NCBI GenBank assembly: GCA_963700745.1
Contig: CAVOYT010000009.1
Location: forward strand, 493,754-557,753
Length of the DNA: 64,000 bases
Direction: 5' to 3'
Source of the DNA: UBA10649 sp963700745
GTDB lineage: Bacteria; Actinomycetota; Actinomycetes; S36-B12
Below are positions 1 through 8,809 of this stretch, piece after piece (the stretch's first letter is position 1; each line of letters begins with the position of its first letter). The position numbers and the translations under genes were made by a program. The notes under the pieces were generated by a model that saw nothing but the letters and a program-made list of their open reading frames with translations, searched no databases and was not told the origin of the DNA.

Positions 1-434
1 ACCTGCAGCGCGAAGATGGTGAAGAAGACGAACGTCGATCCGCTGAACGGAATCCATGCAATGGCATAGGCCGCCATGCAGGCGATGACGAGCGGGAAGA
101 TCGCCGCCGGGATGGCGATCGCGAAGGAGTTGAAGAAGTACGGCGCGATGCCGTTCGGGATGACCGACCCGCCGGTGATGACCTGGCTGTAGTTGTCCAG
201 GGTCATCGTGGGGTCGGTGAAGATCGTCCACCAGCCCGAGTTCTGCGCCTGCTCGGACGGACGCAGGGAGGTGACCAGCAGGCCGAAGGTCGGGATGGTC
301 CACAGGATCGTGATGAGGATGACGAGTCCCGTCGCCCACGGGCTGCTCAGCTTGCGCCGCGCTGCCTCGGGGATGGACTCCTCCGGGCGGCTGGGCTGCG
401 GCATGGGGATGATCTCGTGCGCTTCGACGCTCAT
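1..434 (-). CDS. Carbohydrate ABC transporter permease, MalG type (partial)
   Basis: Inner-membrane permease of a sugar ABC importer. The protein begins MSVEAHEIIPMPQP, then one membrane segment (about residues 30-50), a periplasmic stretch and the start of further helices before the window edge cuts it at about 145 residues, before the ATPase-contacting EAA loop. Its ATG overlaps the TGA of the upstream permease gene as ATGA (431-434), so the two permeases are translationally coupled, as is usual for MalF/MalG pairs. Family assignment is firm; the sugar cannot be told. Confidence 0.8.
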   Translation of the reverse strand, partial: MSVEAHEIIPMPQPSRPEESIPEAARRKLSSPWATGLVILITILWTIPTFGLLVTSLRPSEQAQNSGWWTIFTDPTMTLDNYSQVITGGSVIPNGIAPYFFNSFAIAIPAAIFPLVIACMAAYAIAWIPFSGSTFVFFTIFALQ

Positions 435-1408
435 CGGATCGTCCGCTCCTTCCGCAGCTGAATGACGTTGTAGGCGATCAGGGGGATGACGGCGACGAAC
501 AGGACGACGGCGAGGGCGCTGCCGCGGCCGACGTCGAACTGGACGAAGGCCTGCGCATACATCTCGTTGGCGACGACCTGGGTGCCGAAGTTTCCGTTGG
601 TCATGGTGCGGACGATGTCGAAGATCTTCAGGACCGCGATCATGATCGTGGTGAACACCACGATCAGGGTGCCTCGGACCATCGGGATGGTCACCCGGCT
701 GAACAGCTTCCAGCCGGTGGCGCCGTCGAGCTCGGCCGCCTCCACGACGTCCCCGGGGATGGCCTTGATCGCCGCCGAGAGGACGACCATGGCGAAGCCG
801 ACCTGGATCCAGATCATGATGACCATGAGGAAGAAGTTGTTCCATGGCTGCCAGAGCAGCCAGTTGGGGGGATCCGCCCACCTGACCCACTCCGCGAGCT
901 GGCTGAGCAGGCCGACCTGCTGCCGGACGGGTCGCGGTACTCGTAGACCAGGCCCCAGATGATGCCGGCGCCGACGAACGAGATCGCCATCGGCATGAAG
1001 ATCAGGGACTTCGAGATCGACTCTCGACGCATGCGGTCGAGCAGCAGCGCGAGCATGAGGCCGATGCCCGTGAGAACAGCGGCGCGATGATGATCCACAT
1101 CGCCGTGTTGATCAGGACCGTGCGGTTCGACTCGGTCGTGAAGATCCAGGAGTAGTTGGCAAAGCCGACGAAGTCATTGCCGTTGGCGTTCTGGAAGCTG
1201 CCGACGGTGGTCAGGAACGCCGGTGCGATGAGGCCGTAGGCCAGCAGCACGACGGCGGGCCCGAGGAACACGATCATCGCGGCCGGGAACTGCAGCTTGC
1301 CCTTGGCCCTGGCTCCGATGAAGAAGATGATGAGCAGCAGCCCCAGAAGATGGCCACCGCCGCAAGACCGGTGCCGATCTTGGCCAAGCCGGCGGTGAGC
1401 TCCTCCAC
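431..1408 (-). CDS. Carbohydrate ABC transporter permease, MalF type (frameshifted)
   Basis: Partner permease of the sugar importer. The coding signal changes frame near 1,345, 1,070 and 920, but the joined pieces give a normal MalF-like protein of about 325 residues: N-terminal helices, a loop with FVGFANYSWIF, and the cytoplasmic EAA-type loop DVVEAAELDGATGWKLF that docks to the ATPase. I chose the GTG at 1408 because GAAGGAGGAT lies just upstream. An ATG at 1462 in the same frame has no such site. The breaks fit indel errors better than decay, since the residues between them remain typical. It lies downstream of the binding-protein gene. Confidence 0.75.
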
Positions 1409-1571
1409 CGATCCTCCTTCTACGCTGTCCGCGTGATGCCACGGCCGAACCGTCTCCACCAAGGTGCGGCGTCGTCGTCAGCCGACATGCCGACGCCGGG
1501 GGCTGAAGAGTGTGTCTCACCCTTAGACCCCGGCCCTCAGTCATTCACGCGAACTGACCGTGACCTTCAGG

Positions 1572-2984
1572 TCAGGACGACGGCCATGCATCATCGATGG
1601 CCTGCAGAACCTCTTCGGTGGGCTTGTCCTCGCCGAACCATGCCGTCATCTGCGTCCACTCCGCACCCGCGCCGACGGCGGCGGGCATGAGGTCGGAAGC
1701 GTCGAAGCGGAAGATTCCGTTCGGGTCGGTCAGGAACTGCGCCGACAGCTGGGCGATGGCGTCGGTGTAGGTGTCCAACGGCACGCCGTTGTTCGCCGAC
1801 ACCCAGCCGCCCGGCTGGGCAGCGCGTGCGGTCGCGTACTCAGGCGACGACAGGTACGTCTGCACGGCCTGGACCTCGGCACGATCCGAGAACGCGGTGG
1901 TGAACTCTCCGCCACCCACGACCGGGTTGGGGAACTCATCCTTGATCTGCGGCAGGAAGAAGGCGTACACGTCGCCGTCCTCAGCCACAACCGCACCCGG
2001 CTTGAAGGACTCCCACTGGGCCGCGTAGAACGAGGCCTGCTGGAGCATCGCGCACTCGCCGTCGAGGATCGGCTTGCCGGCATCCTGGAACGCCGTCGTT
2101 GCGATCGTCTGGACATTGCCGAACCCGCCATTGACGTAGTCGGGGTTCTTCATCCAGCCGGCGATGGTGTCCATCGCCTCGGTGATCTGCGGTGAGTTGA
2201 ACAGGACCTCGTGGGCGACCCACTGGTCGTAGACGTCGCCACCCTGCTGACGCAGGACGACCTGCTCGAGCCAGTCCGTGGCCGGCCAACCGGTCGCGCC
2301 GCCGGACTCGATGCCGCCACACCATGGCTTGACACCGGCCGCTGCGATCGCGTCGCTAGCGGCAAAGAGCTCGTCCCACGTGGTCGGAACGGTGATGCCC
2401 CACTCGGCGAACTTCGACGGCGAGTACCACACGAACGACTTCATGTTCGAGCTGTTGGGTGCGCCGTAGAAGGTGCCGTCAACACTGCCGTAGTCCTTCC
2501 AGGCAGGGTTGAAGTACGTGTCGACGTTGTCGGCGACGGCCTGGGGAGCCGCGACCGGGCCACCCTGCTCGACGAGCTTGGCCAGCAGACCAGGCTGCGG
2601 GATCCACGCGAGGTCGGGAGCGTTGCCACCAGCGATGCGGGTGGGCAGCTGGGCCTCGAACTGATCGCTGCCTTCGTACACGATGTCAATGCCCGTGCAG
2701 TCCTCGAACGGCTTCCAGGCATCCTCGTAGCGCTGCTGCTCAGGCGGCAGAACCGAGGTGAAGAGGGTCACGCTGGTGCCCTCGTTGCCCATGTACGCGG
2801 CGTACGGCTCGCAGCCGGCCGCGACAGCGCCTTCACTGGCCATAGCGCTTTCTTGGGTGGACGGAGCAGCCTCACTGCTGCTCTCGCTCGAGGAGCTGCT
2901 GCCTCCGCAGGCGGCGAGCAGCATGGTCGCTGCAACACCACCGACGATGAGCGTGGCCCCACGGCGCCGCATGGATGCGGTCAT
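1572..2984 (-). CDS. Extracellular sugar-binding lipoprotein (ABC solute-binding protein, family 1)
   Basis: Binding protein that captures sugar outside the membrane and delivers it to the two permeases downstream. 470 residues with a lipoprotein signal ending in LLAAC, then a Ser/Glu-rich tether and a family-1 solute-binding fold resembling alpha-glucoside binding proteins (DIVYEGSDQFEAQL, APDLAWIPQPG, TTWDELFAASDAI). The ATG at 2984 follows AAGGAG. The first gene of the binding protein - MalF - MalG operon, divergent from the ATPase gene. The substrate is inferred only as an oligosaccharide or glucoside. Confidence 0.85.
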   Translation of the reverse strand: MTASMRRRGATLIVGGVAATMLLAACGGSSSSSESSSEAAPSTQESAMASEGAVAAGCEPYAAYMGNEGTSVTLFTSVLPPEQQRYEDAWKPFEDCTGIDIVYEGSDQFEAQLPTRIAGGNAPDLAWIPQPGLLAKLVEQGGPVAAPQAVADNVDTYFNPAWKDYGSVDGTFYGAPNSSNMKSFVWYSPSKFAEWGITVPTTWDELFAASDAIAAAGVKPWCGGIESGGATGWPATDWLEQVVLRQQGGDVYDQWVAHEVLFNSPQITEAMDTIAGWMKNPDYVNGGFGNVQTIATTAFQDAGKPILDGECAMLQQASFYAAQWESFKPGAVVAEDGDVYAFFLPQIKDEFPNPVVGGGEFTTAFSDRAEVQAVQTYLSSPEYATARAAQPGGWVSANNGVPLDTYTDAIAQLSAQFLTDPNGIFRFDASDLMPAAVGAGAEWTQMTAWFGEDKPTEEVLQAIDDAWPSS

Positions 2985-3302
2985 GGATTCTCCTTGCCAT
3001 CACGGTGCCGACGGGGTCGGTCCCCATCGGATTGAACGTCGACTGGCACAGCCAATTGACGTAAACGCTGTCATCATGTCTCGCCCGGAGCGGCCGTCGC
3101 AACCCCAAAGGCCGTCACGAAGGCCTGCAATTCATCACAATTTGATATACGCGGCCGCCAGCCGGTGATGTAACGCTGTTGCATACCCGTTCGTCCAACC
3201 GCACCACCAGGCGCCAGCCATCCGCTACCGTGTGATCCGCGCCGACCGGCGCACCTTCCACTTCGGATCGTCCGGCACGTTCCTGCCGGTTGAAGGGATT
3301 TG
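2985..3302. promoter_or_regulatory. Divergent promoter region with LacI-type operator candidates
   Basis: 318 bases between the divergent binding-protein and ATPase genes, with no ORF of its own. TGTAACGCTGTTGCA at 3169-3183 is a near-perfect inverted repeat (TGTAAC / GTTGCA), the shape LacI-family repressors bind. A related AAACGCTGTCA lies at 3063-3073. A similar TGTAACCGCTTGTG occurs on the minus strand just upstream of the lacI-type gene (5507-5521). Operator function is inferred from position and similarity. Confidence 0.45.
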
Positions 3303-4379
3303 ATGATGACGAAGCAAGTGAAGTACGACGATGTGTCGCTGGTGTATCCCGGTGGCACGAAGCCGGCGGTCTCGCATCTGGACCTGGATATCGCCGAGGG
3401 CGAGTTCCTGGTGCTGGTGGGCCCGTCGGGGTGTGGGAAGTCCACGAGCCTGCGGATGCTGGCGGGTCTGGAGCCGATCTCCGGTGGCACGATCTTTATC
3501 GGTGAGCGGGACGTGACGCATGTGCCGGCGAAGGACCGGGACATCGCGATGGTGTTCCAGAACTACGCCCTGTACCCGCATATGAGCGTGGCGGAGAACA
3601 TGGCGTTCGCGTTGAAGATCCAGAAGGTGTCCAAGGACGAGATCAACCGTCGGGTGACCGACGCGGCGGCGCTGCTGGACCTGACCGAGTACCTGGAGCG
3701 CAAGCCGAAGGCGCTGTCCGGTGGTCAGCGGCAGCGGGTGGCGATGGGCCGGGCGATCGTGCGCGAGCCCGAGGTGTTCCTCATGGACGAGCCCCTGTCG
3801 AACCTGGACGCGAAGCTGCGGGTGCAGACCCGCACCCAGATCGCTGCGCTGCAGCGCCGGCTGGGCACCACGACGCTGTACGTCACCCACGACCAGGTCG
3901 AGGCGATGACGATGGGGGACCGGGTCGCGGTCCTCAAGGACGGCATCCTGCAGCAGTGCGCCTCCCCGCGGGAGCTGTATGACGACCCGGCGAACGCGTT
4001 CGTCGGCACGTTCATCGGCTCCCCGAGCATGAACATCATCACCTCCGTCATCGTCGAGGGCGGCGTCGACATGAACGGGCACCTCATCCCCATCGAGCGT
4101 GACGTGCTGGCCAAGGCCACCGGCAGCAAGGTCATCCTCGGCGTGCGCCCCGAGGACCTGGAGATCACCACCGAGGGAGCCGACATGACCGTCACCCTGG
4201 TCGAGGAGCTCGGCGCCGACACCTACGTGTACGGCACCTACGCCGGACCCGACGGCCCCATCGACCTCGTCGCCCGCGGACAAGGCATCACCGCCCCCAA
4301 GATCGGCACCACCGTCAAGGTCAACCCCAGCCGCACCTACGTCTTCGACAACGAAGGCGACCAAACCCGACTCTCATAG
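3303..4379 (+). CDS. ugpC: Sugar ABC transporter ATP-binding protein, MsmX/UgpC family
   Basis: Cytoplasmic ATPase that powers carbohydrate importers. About 358 residues with Walker A GPSGCGKST, the Q-loop FQNYALYPH, the signature LSGGQRQRVAMGRA, Walker B VFLMDEPLSNLD, the H-loop TLYVTHDQ, and a C-terminal TOBE/OB regulatory region from about residue 240 (GVRPEDLEI). TTG, ATG and ATG follow one another at 3300-3308, with GAAGGGA before them; I took the first ATG. It is unbroken. ATPases of this family often serve several sugar transporters, which fits its separate, divergent transcription. Confidence 0.92.
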   Translation: MMTKQVKYDDVSLVYPGGTKPAVSHLDLDIAEGEFLVLVGPSGCGKSTSLRMLAGLEPISGGTIFIGERDVTHVPAKDRDIAMVFQNYALYPHMSVAENMAFALKIQKVSKDEINRRVTDAAALLDLTEYLERKPKALSGGQRQRVAMGRAIVREPEVFLMDEPLSNLDAKLRVQTRTQIAALQRRLGTTTLYVTHDQVEAMTMGDRVAVLKDGILQQCASPRELYDDPANAFVGTFIGSPSMNIITSVIVEGGVDMNGHLIPIERDVLAKATGSKVILGVRPEDLEITTEGADMTVTLVEELGADTYVYGTYAGPDGPIDLVARGQGITAPKIGTTVKVNPSRTYVFDNEGDQTRLS

Positions 4380-4404
4380 CGACGAACGTCGCACCAGACG
4401 ACGC

Positions 4405-4432
4405 GATGCCCCCTCGAGAACGAGGGGGCATC
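4405..4432. terminator. Bidirectional hairpin between convergent genes
   Basis: A perfect 12-bp stem (GATGCCCCCTCG / CGAGGGGGCATC) with the tetraloop AGAA, 25 bases after the ATPase stop and 20 bases past the stop of the convergent lacI-type gene. There is no T-tract, as is common in high-GC actinobacteria. Terminator role is inferred from position and stability. Confidence 0.7.
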
Positions 4433-4452
4433 GTGCGTTGCGGTCGCAGGAA

Positions 4453-5463
4453 TCAGGGCTTCATCGGGCTGGTCGACCCGCGGACGATCAGCTGCGTCGG
4501 CAGCCTGATCGAATCCGCCGAAACCTCGGTGGCGGGCGAGCGCAGCTGCAGAACCAGCGCCTCCGCGGCAATACGCCCAAGGTCCTGCACGGGCTGCATG
4601 ACCGTCGTGAGGTCCAGGAACTCCGACATGTCATGGCCATCGATCCCGACGAGGGAGATGTCCTTGCCGGGCTGAAGTCCGTGGCTGCGCATGGCCTTCA
4701 TGGCGCCGAACGCCATCTCATCCGACATCGCGAAGACCGCGGTCGGCGGGTTCTTCTGGGTCAGCAGCGCGGTCATCGCCTGCTCGCCGCCGGGGATCGT
4801 GAAGTAGCCGTATGCCTCGAGCATCGGATCCACCGGCAGCCCCGCGTCCTTCATCGCGTTCTCGAACCCGCGGTAGCGATCGTTCTCCGCGGTGTACGGC
4901 GAGATGATCGGCGCCCCGTTGATCACTCCGATGCGCTCATGGCCGAGGTTGATCAGGTGCTGGGTGGCGATCTGGCCGGCCAGGACGTCGTCGATCGTCA
5001 CGCTCGGGACGCCCGGCAACGTCAGGCCGATGAGGCTCGTCGGCATGCTCAGGCCGAGGACCTCGTGGAGCTGCGGGTCCTGCGGTGGAAGCGCGATGAC
5101 GAGCACGCCGTCAACCCGCCGACGCAACCGCGGGGCCGGAGGGAGTCGGTGCTGCCCGTCCGGGGTGCTGACGCTCATCAGGAGCAGGTCCATCCCGGCG
5201 TTCTGGAGTACCGACTCGACGCCGGACAGGACCGTGCTGAAGAACCAGCGCGCGATGTAGGGGGTGATGACGGCGATGCTGCCGGTGCGGCCACTGGCCA
5301 GCCGGGAGGCGCTGGGGGAGATCACGTAGTCGAGCTCAGCGGCGATCCGCTGGATCCGCTCGCGAGTGGCGGCATCGACGTTCGGGAGCCCGCGCAAAGC
5401 ACGCGAGACGGTGGCCGTCGACACGCCTGCGGCGTCGGCAACGTCCTTGATGGTGATGGCCAC
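4453..5463 (-). CDS. LacI-family transcriptional regulator
   Basis: DNA-binding repressor, probably of the neighbouring sugar transporter. About 336 residues: N-terminal LacI helix-turn-helix (TIKDVADAAGVSTATVSRAL), a hinge helix around SPSASRLASGRTG, and a periplasmic-binding-protein-like sugar-sensing domain. I chose the GTG at 5463 because GGGAGGA sits four bases upstream; longer in-frame readings lack a site. A LacI-like half-palindrome, TGTAACCGCTTGTG, lies about 45 bases upstream on the same strand and suggests autoregulation. Converges on the ATPase gene. Confidence 0.88.
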   Translation of the reverse strand: MAITIKDVADAAGVSTATVSRALRGLPNVDAATRERIQRIAAELDYVISPSASRLASGRTGSIAVITPYIARWFFSTVLSGVESVLQNAGMDLLLMSVSTPDGQHRLPPAPRLRRRVDGVLVIALPPQDPQLHEVLGLSMPTSLIGLTLPGVPSVTIDDVLAGQIATQHLINLGHERIGVINGAPIISPYTAENDRYRGFENAMKDAGLPVDPMLEAYGYFTIPGGEQAMTALLTQKNPPTAVFAMSDEMAFGAMKAMRSHGLQPGKDISLVGIDGHDMSEFLDLTTVMQPVQDLGRIAAEALVLQLRSPATEVSADSIRLPTQLIVRGSTSPMKP

Positions 5464-5540
5464 GAGATCCTCCCGAGCAGCGAGTCTAGGGAGCGCGAAC
5501 CTGCTGACACAAGCGGTTACATGAAAGGTTGCACCGTAAA

Positions 5541-6476
5541 TCAGTCCGAAACGCCGGAAATCCTGTAAACGATGCCATCGAGGATGTCCGTCTCGGACAC
5601 GATGACGGACGGGGCCCCAGCGGCCCGCATTGCCGCCTGCAGCACCATGGCGCCCCCAGCAATGATGTCGACTCTCCCGGGGTGCATGAACGGCAGTCGA
5701 GCGCGTTCGTCCCTCGTCATCGTGATCAGTCGCGAGGTCACGTCCACGACCTGCTCGAAGGCGATCACGGAGCCGTGCAGCACGGTGGCGTCGTACTCGG
5801 GCAGGTCCATCGCCATCGCGGCGACAGTCGTGACCGACCCCGCCAGTCCGACCAGGCAGGCCGCCTGTTCGAAGGGCACCAGCTCCCCCGCCCGAGCAAC
5901 GGCGGCATCGATGTCCGCCCACGCCGCGGCCACCTGCTCTGCGGTCGGCGGGTCACCGGCAAGGTGCCGCTCGGTCATCCGGACGCAGCCGACGTCGACG
6001 CTGGCCGAGTACTCCGGCAAGGTGGCGCCGAGGACGAACTCGGTTGAGCCTCCCCCGATGTCCACCACGAGAGCAGGGGCGGACACCAGGCCCGGTGCCA
6101 GTCCGCGCACCGCCCCTTCGAAGGACAGCGCTGCCTCCTCGTCTCCGGAGATGACCTCCGGCAGCACGCCCAGCCGGTCCCGCACGCCAGCGATGAAGGC
6201 ATCGCGGTTCGTCGCGTCGCGGCTCGCGGACGTGGCCACGAAACGCACGTGCGTGGCGCCGGCCTCGGCGATGACCCCGGCATACTCGTCGATGGCGGCG
6301 AAGGTTCGCTCGAGCGCCCTTGGCGCGATCATCCCCGTGCGGTCGATCCCCTCGCCGAGGCGCACGATCCGCATGAGACGCACGTGCTCGTCAAGGGTGC
6401 CGTCCGATCGAACGTCGCCGACCAGCAGCCGGATGGCGTTGGTGCCACAGTCGATCGCGGCGATCGGCCCGGTCAT
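5541..6476 (-). CDS. ppx: Exopolyphosphatase / guanosine pentaphosphatase (Ppx/GppA family)
   Basis: Hydrolyses polyphosphate or pppGpp. About 311 residues in the ASKHA fold: phosphate-1 motif AAIDCGTNAIRLLVGD at the N terminus, FVATSASRDATNRD, the phosphate-2 motif VVDIGGGSTEFVLG, and GLAGSVTTVAAM. The ATG at 6476 overlaps the TGA of the upstream DUF501 gene as ATGA (6473-6476), so the two are coupled. The gene order enolase - FtsB-like - DUF501 - Ppx is conserved in actinobacteria, which supports both the calls and the origin of this segment. Confidence 0.9.
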   Translation of the reverse strand: MTGPIAAIDCGTNAIRLLVGDVRSDGTLDEHVRLMRIVRLGEGIDRTGMIAPRALERTFAAIDEYAGVIAEAGATHVRFVATSASRDATNRDAFIAGVRDRLGVLPEVISGDEEAALSFEGAVRGLAPGLVSAPALVVDIGGGSTEFVLGATLPEYSASVDVGCVRMTERHLAGDPPTAEQVAAAWADIDAAVARAGELVPFEQAACLVGLAGSVTTVAAMAMDLPEYDATVLHGSVIAFEQVVDVTSRLITMTRDERARLPFMHPGRVDIIAGGAMVLQAAMRAAGAPSVIVSETDILDGIVYRISGVSD

Positions 6477-6994
6477 TCCGTCTCGCCGTCGTCCGCGCAC
6501 GAGCCGGGCTCCCACCACCGGCCGAGGATCGCAAGCGCCTCGTCACCCAGCGGGTTCACTCCGGGTCCGGCTGCCAGAGCGTGAGCAACGAGCACGTGCA
6601 GGCACTTGACGCGGGACGGCATGCCACCGGCGCTGACCCCGTCGATCTCCTCGACCGACTCCAACTCGGCCCGCTCGGCTAGGTACGCCTCGTGCGCCGC
6701 CCGGTACCGCAGGGCGAGGTCGGGATCGTCGACCAGTCGGGCCTCCATGTCACGCATGAGGCCGCTGCTCTCGAGCGTTCCGATGGCGCCGGCAGCCCGC
6801 GGGCAGGTGAGGTAGTACAGCGTCGGGAAAGGGGTGCCATCGGGGAGTCGTGGTGCTGTCGTCACCACGTCCGGAAGGCCGCAGGCACAGCGATGGGCGA
6901 CGCGGACGGCGCCGCGCGGCTCTCGGCCGAGCTGCCGAGCGATGGCCGCGGAGTCGGCGGCGTCGATCCCGCTACTTGGCCGCTTTGGAGACAT
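6473..6994 (-). CDS. DUF501 domain-containing protein
   Basis: About 173 residues of the actinobacterial DUF501 family, of unknown function. The conserved core is visible: QLGREPRG, CACGLPDVVTTAPRL, GTPFPTLYYLTCP and SRVKCLHVLVAHALA. The ATG at 6994 has AGGAGG nine bases upstream and overlaps the end of the FtsB-like gene by about 23 bases; it is coupled downstream to ppx. Conserved Cys and His residues (CxCG, KCLH) could bind metal, but that is inference. Confidence 0.85.
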   Translation of the reverse strand: MSPKRPSSGIDAADSAAIARQLGREPRGAVRVAHRCACGLPDVVTTAPRLPDGTPFPTLYYLTCPRAAGAIGTLESSGLMRDMEARLVDDPDLALRYRAAHEAYLAERAELESVEEIDGVSAGGMPSRVKCLHVLVAHALAAGPGVNPLGDEALAILGRWWEPGSCADDGETE

Positions 6995-7436
6995 CCGCAT
7001 CGGCCTCCTGCAGTGCGCTCCACAGGGAGGAGTACCAGGGGATCTGCGATCCGGCGGCCCCGTCCGCCGCATCGGCGGCCGCTGCGGACCCCAGGGTGAC
7101 GAAGCCGACCTCCCCCGGCAGCACGAAGTGCAGGCGACGACGAGCCTCGGCGGCCACGAAGGCCGGGTCATCCCATCGCTGGGTCTCCACCTCCAGGGCC
7201 GCCACCCGCTCACGGGCTGCATCGACGTCGGCCCGAAGGCCGGCGATCTCGGCCCGCTGTGCGAACCAGCCGCGGACGGGAACGGCCAAGGTCAGCAGGA
7301 GCGTGGCTGCAACGACGGCAAGGACGAGGGCACGCCCGGTGAAGGAGGGACCCTTCGAGAGCGGCGGCACGGGATGCGCGGGACCGGTGCGCGCCGACGA
7401 CCCGGTTTGGGGCGCGCCGCTATCGAGGTCCGTCAC
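6972..7436 (-). CDS. Septum formation initiator family protein (FtsB/DivIC-like)
   Basis: Small bitopic membrane protein of the cell-division complex. 154 residues: Pro/Ser-rich cytoplasmic N terminus, one membrane helix at about residues 35-55 (LVLAVVAATLLLTLAVPV), an extracytoplasmic coiled coil with heptad-like leucines (EIAGLRADVDAARERVAALE), and the family's RRRLHFVLPGEVGF end. Lies between enolase (32 bases upstream) and DUF501 (overlapping), the usual actinobacterial arrangement. Confidence 0.85.
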   Translation of the reverse strand: MTDLDSGAPQTGSSARTGPAHPVPPLSKGPSFTGRALVLAVVAATLLLTLAVPVRGWFAQRAEIAGLRADVDAARERVAALEVETQRWDDPAFVAAEARRRLHFVLPGEVGFVTLGSAAAADAADGAAGSQIPWYSSLWSALQEADADVSKAAK

Positions 7437-7467
7437 GAGTCGATCGTGTCACGGATTCCCGAAGCGA

Positions 7468-8745
7468 CTAGCGAGCGAAACGCGGGAACGCCGAAGCGCC
7501 CGCGTAGCGGCCGGCCTCGGCCAGCTCCTCCTCGATGCGCATGAGCTGGTTGTACTTGGCCACCCGCTCGGAGCGCGCCGGCGCGCCGGTCTTGATCTGA
7601 CCGCAGTCCGTGGCAACGGCGAGATCAGCGATGGTCGTGTCCTCGGTCTCGCCGGAGCGGTGCGACATCATGCACCGGTAGCCATTGCGGTGGGCGAGGG
7701 AGACCGCGTCGAGGGTCTCGGTGAGAGTGCCGATCTGGTTGACCTTGACGAGGAGGGCGTTGGCCGCCCCCTGATCGATGCCGCGCTGGAGCCGCTCGGG
7801 GTTGGTGACGAACAGGTCGTCGCCCACGATCTGGACCTTGTCGCCCAGGGCGTCGGTGAGGTGCACCCAGCCGCTCCAGTCGTCCTCTGACAGGGGATCC
7901 TCGATGGACACGATCGGGAAGTCCGCCACGAGGCTCTCGTAGTACCCGGTCATCCACTCGGCCGACCGCTGAGCATCCTCGAAGGTGTAGGAACCATCCG
8001 CGAAGAACTCCGTCGCGGCCACGTCCAGGGCCAGGGCGATGTCCGAGCCGACCTTGAGCCCGGTGCTCTCGATCGCCGTGGCGATCAACTCGAGCGCGGC
8101 CCGGTTGCTCGGCAGCGACGGAGCGAAGCCGCCCTCGTCACCCAGTCCCGTGGCGTAGCCCTCCTTCTTCAGCACGCTCTTGAGCGCGTGGTAGACCTCG
8201 GCACCCTGACGCATTGCATCGGCGAACGTCGTCGCGCCGATGGGCGCGATCATGAACTCCTGGATGTCGACGTTCGAGTCCGCGTGCGCGCCGCCGTTGA
8301 GGATGTTCATCATCGGGACGGGAAGCACATGGGCGTTCGGGCCGCCGACGTAGCGGAAGAGCGGAAGCTCCGCAGACAGCGCAGCAGCCTTCGCGACCGC
8401 GAGGGAGACGCCGAGGATCGCATTGGCGCCCAGCCGCGACTTGTTGGGAGTCCCGTCAAGATCGATCATCAGCTGATCGAGCAGGCGCTGTTCGGTCGCC
8501 TCGAGCCCCACTACTTCAGCGGCGATCTCGTCCTCCGCGGCGGCGACGGCCTCCAGGACGCCCTTGCCGCCGTAGCGCTCACCGCCGTCACGGCGCTCGG
8601 CGGCCTCGAAGGCACCCGTCGAGGCACCCGAGGGCACGGCGGCGCGTGCCACCGTGTCGTCGTCGAGCATGACTTCGACCTCCACCGTGGGATTGCCACG
8701 GGAGTCGAGGATTTCACGGGCGATGATCGCGTCAATGGCAGCCAT
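7468..8745 (-). CDS. eno: Enolase (phosphopyruvate hydratase)
   Basis: Glycolytic enzyme converting 2-phosphoglycerate to phosphoenolpyruvate. 425 residues, full length and unbroken. Family hallmarks: AREILDSRGNPTVEVEV at the N terminus, GASTGAFEA loop, GGAHADSNVDIQEFM, GDEGGFAPSL, metal ligands in ALDVAATEF, SIEDPLSEDDW and QIVGDDLFVTNPERL, the catalytic lysine in LLVKVNQIGT, and SHRSGETEDTTIADLAV. The ATG at 8745 begins MAAIDAIIARE; a further upstream in-frame ATG adds a non-homologous tail. Confidence 0.97.
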   Translation of the reverse strand: MAAIDAIIAREILDSRGNPTVEVEVMLDDDTVARAAVPSGASTGAFEAAERRDGGERYGGKGVLEAVAAAEDEIAAEVVGLEATEQRLLDQLMIDLDGTPNKSRLGANAILGVSLAVAKAAALSAELPLFRYVGGPNAHVLPVPMMNILNGGAHADSNVDIQEFMIAPIGATTFADAMRQGAEVYHALKSVLKKEGYATGLGDEGGFAPSLPSNRAALELIATAIESTGLKVGSDIALALDVAATEFFADGSYTFEDAQRSAEWMTGYYESLVADFPIVSIEDPLSEDDWSGWVHLTDALGDKVQIVGDDLFVTNPERLQRGIDQGAANALLVKVNQIGTLTETLDAVSLAHRNGYRCMMSHRSGETEDTTIADLAVATDCGQIKTGAPARSERVAKYNQLMRIEEELAEAGRYAGASAFPRFAR

Positions 8746-8809
8746 GATGGCCAGTCTAGGGGCTGCACCCGGGCTGGATGCAATCGCTTGCGGCACCTAG
8801 GGTTCGCCC

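Noticed and set aside
2211..3035. Long plus-strand ORF over the sugar-binding protein gene
   Set aside because: A shadow of the high-GC gene on the other strand; its Arg/Gly-rich translation has no family features.
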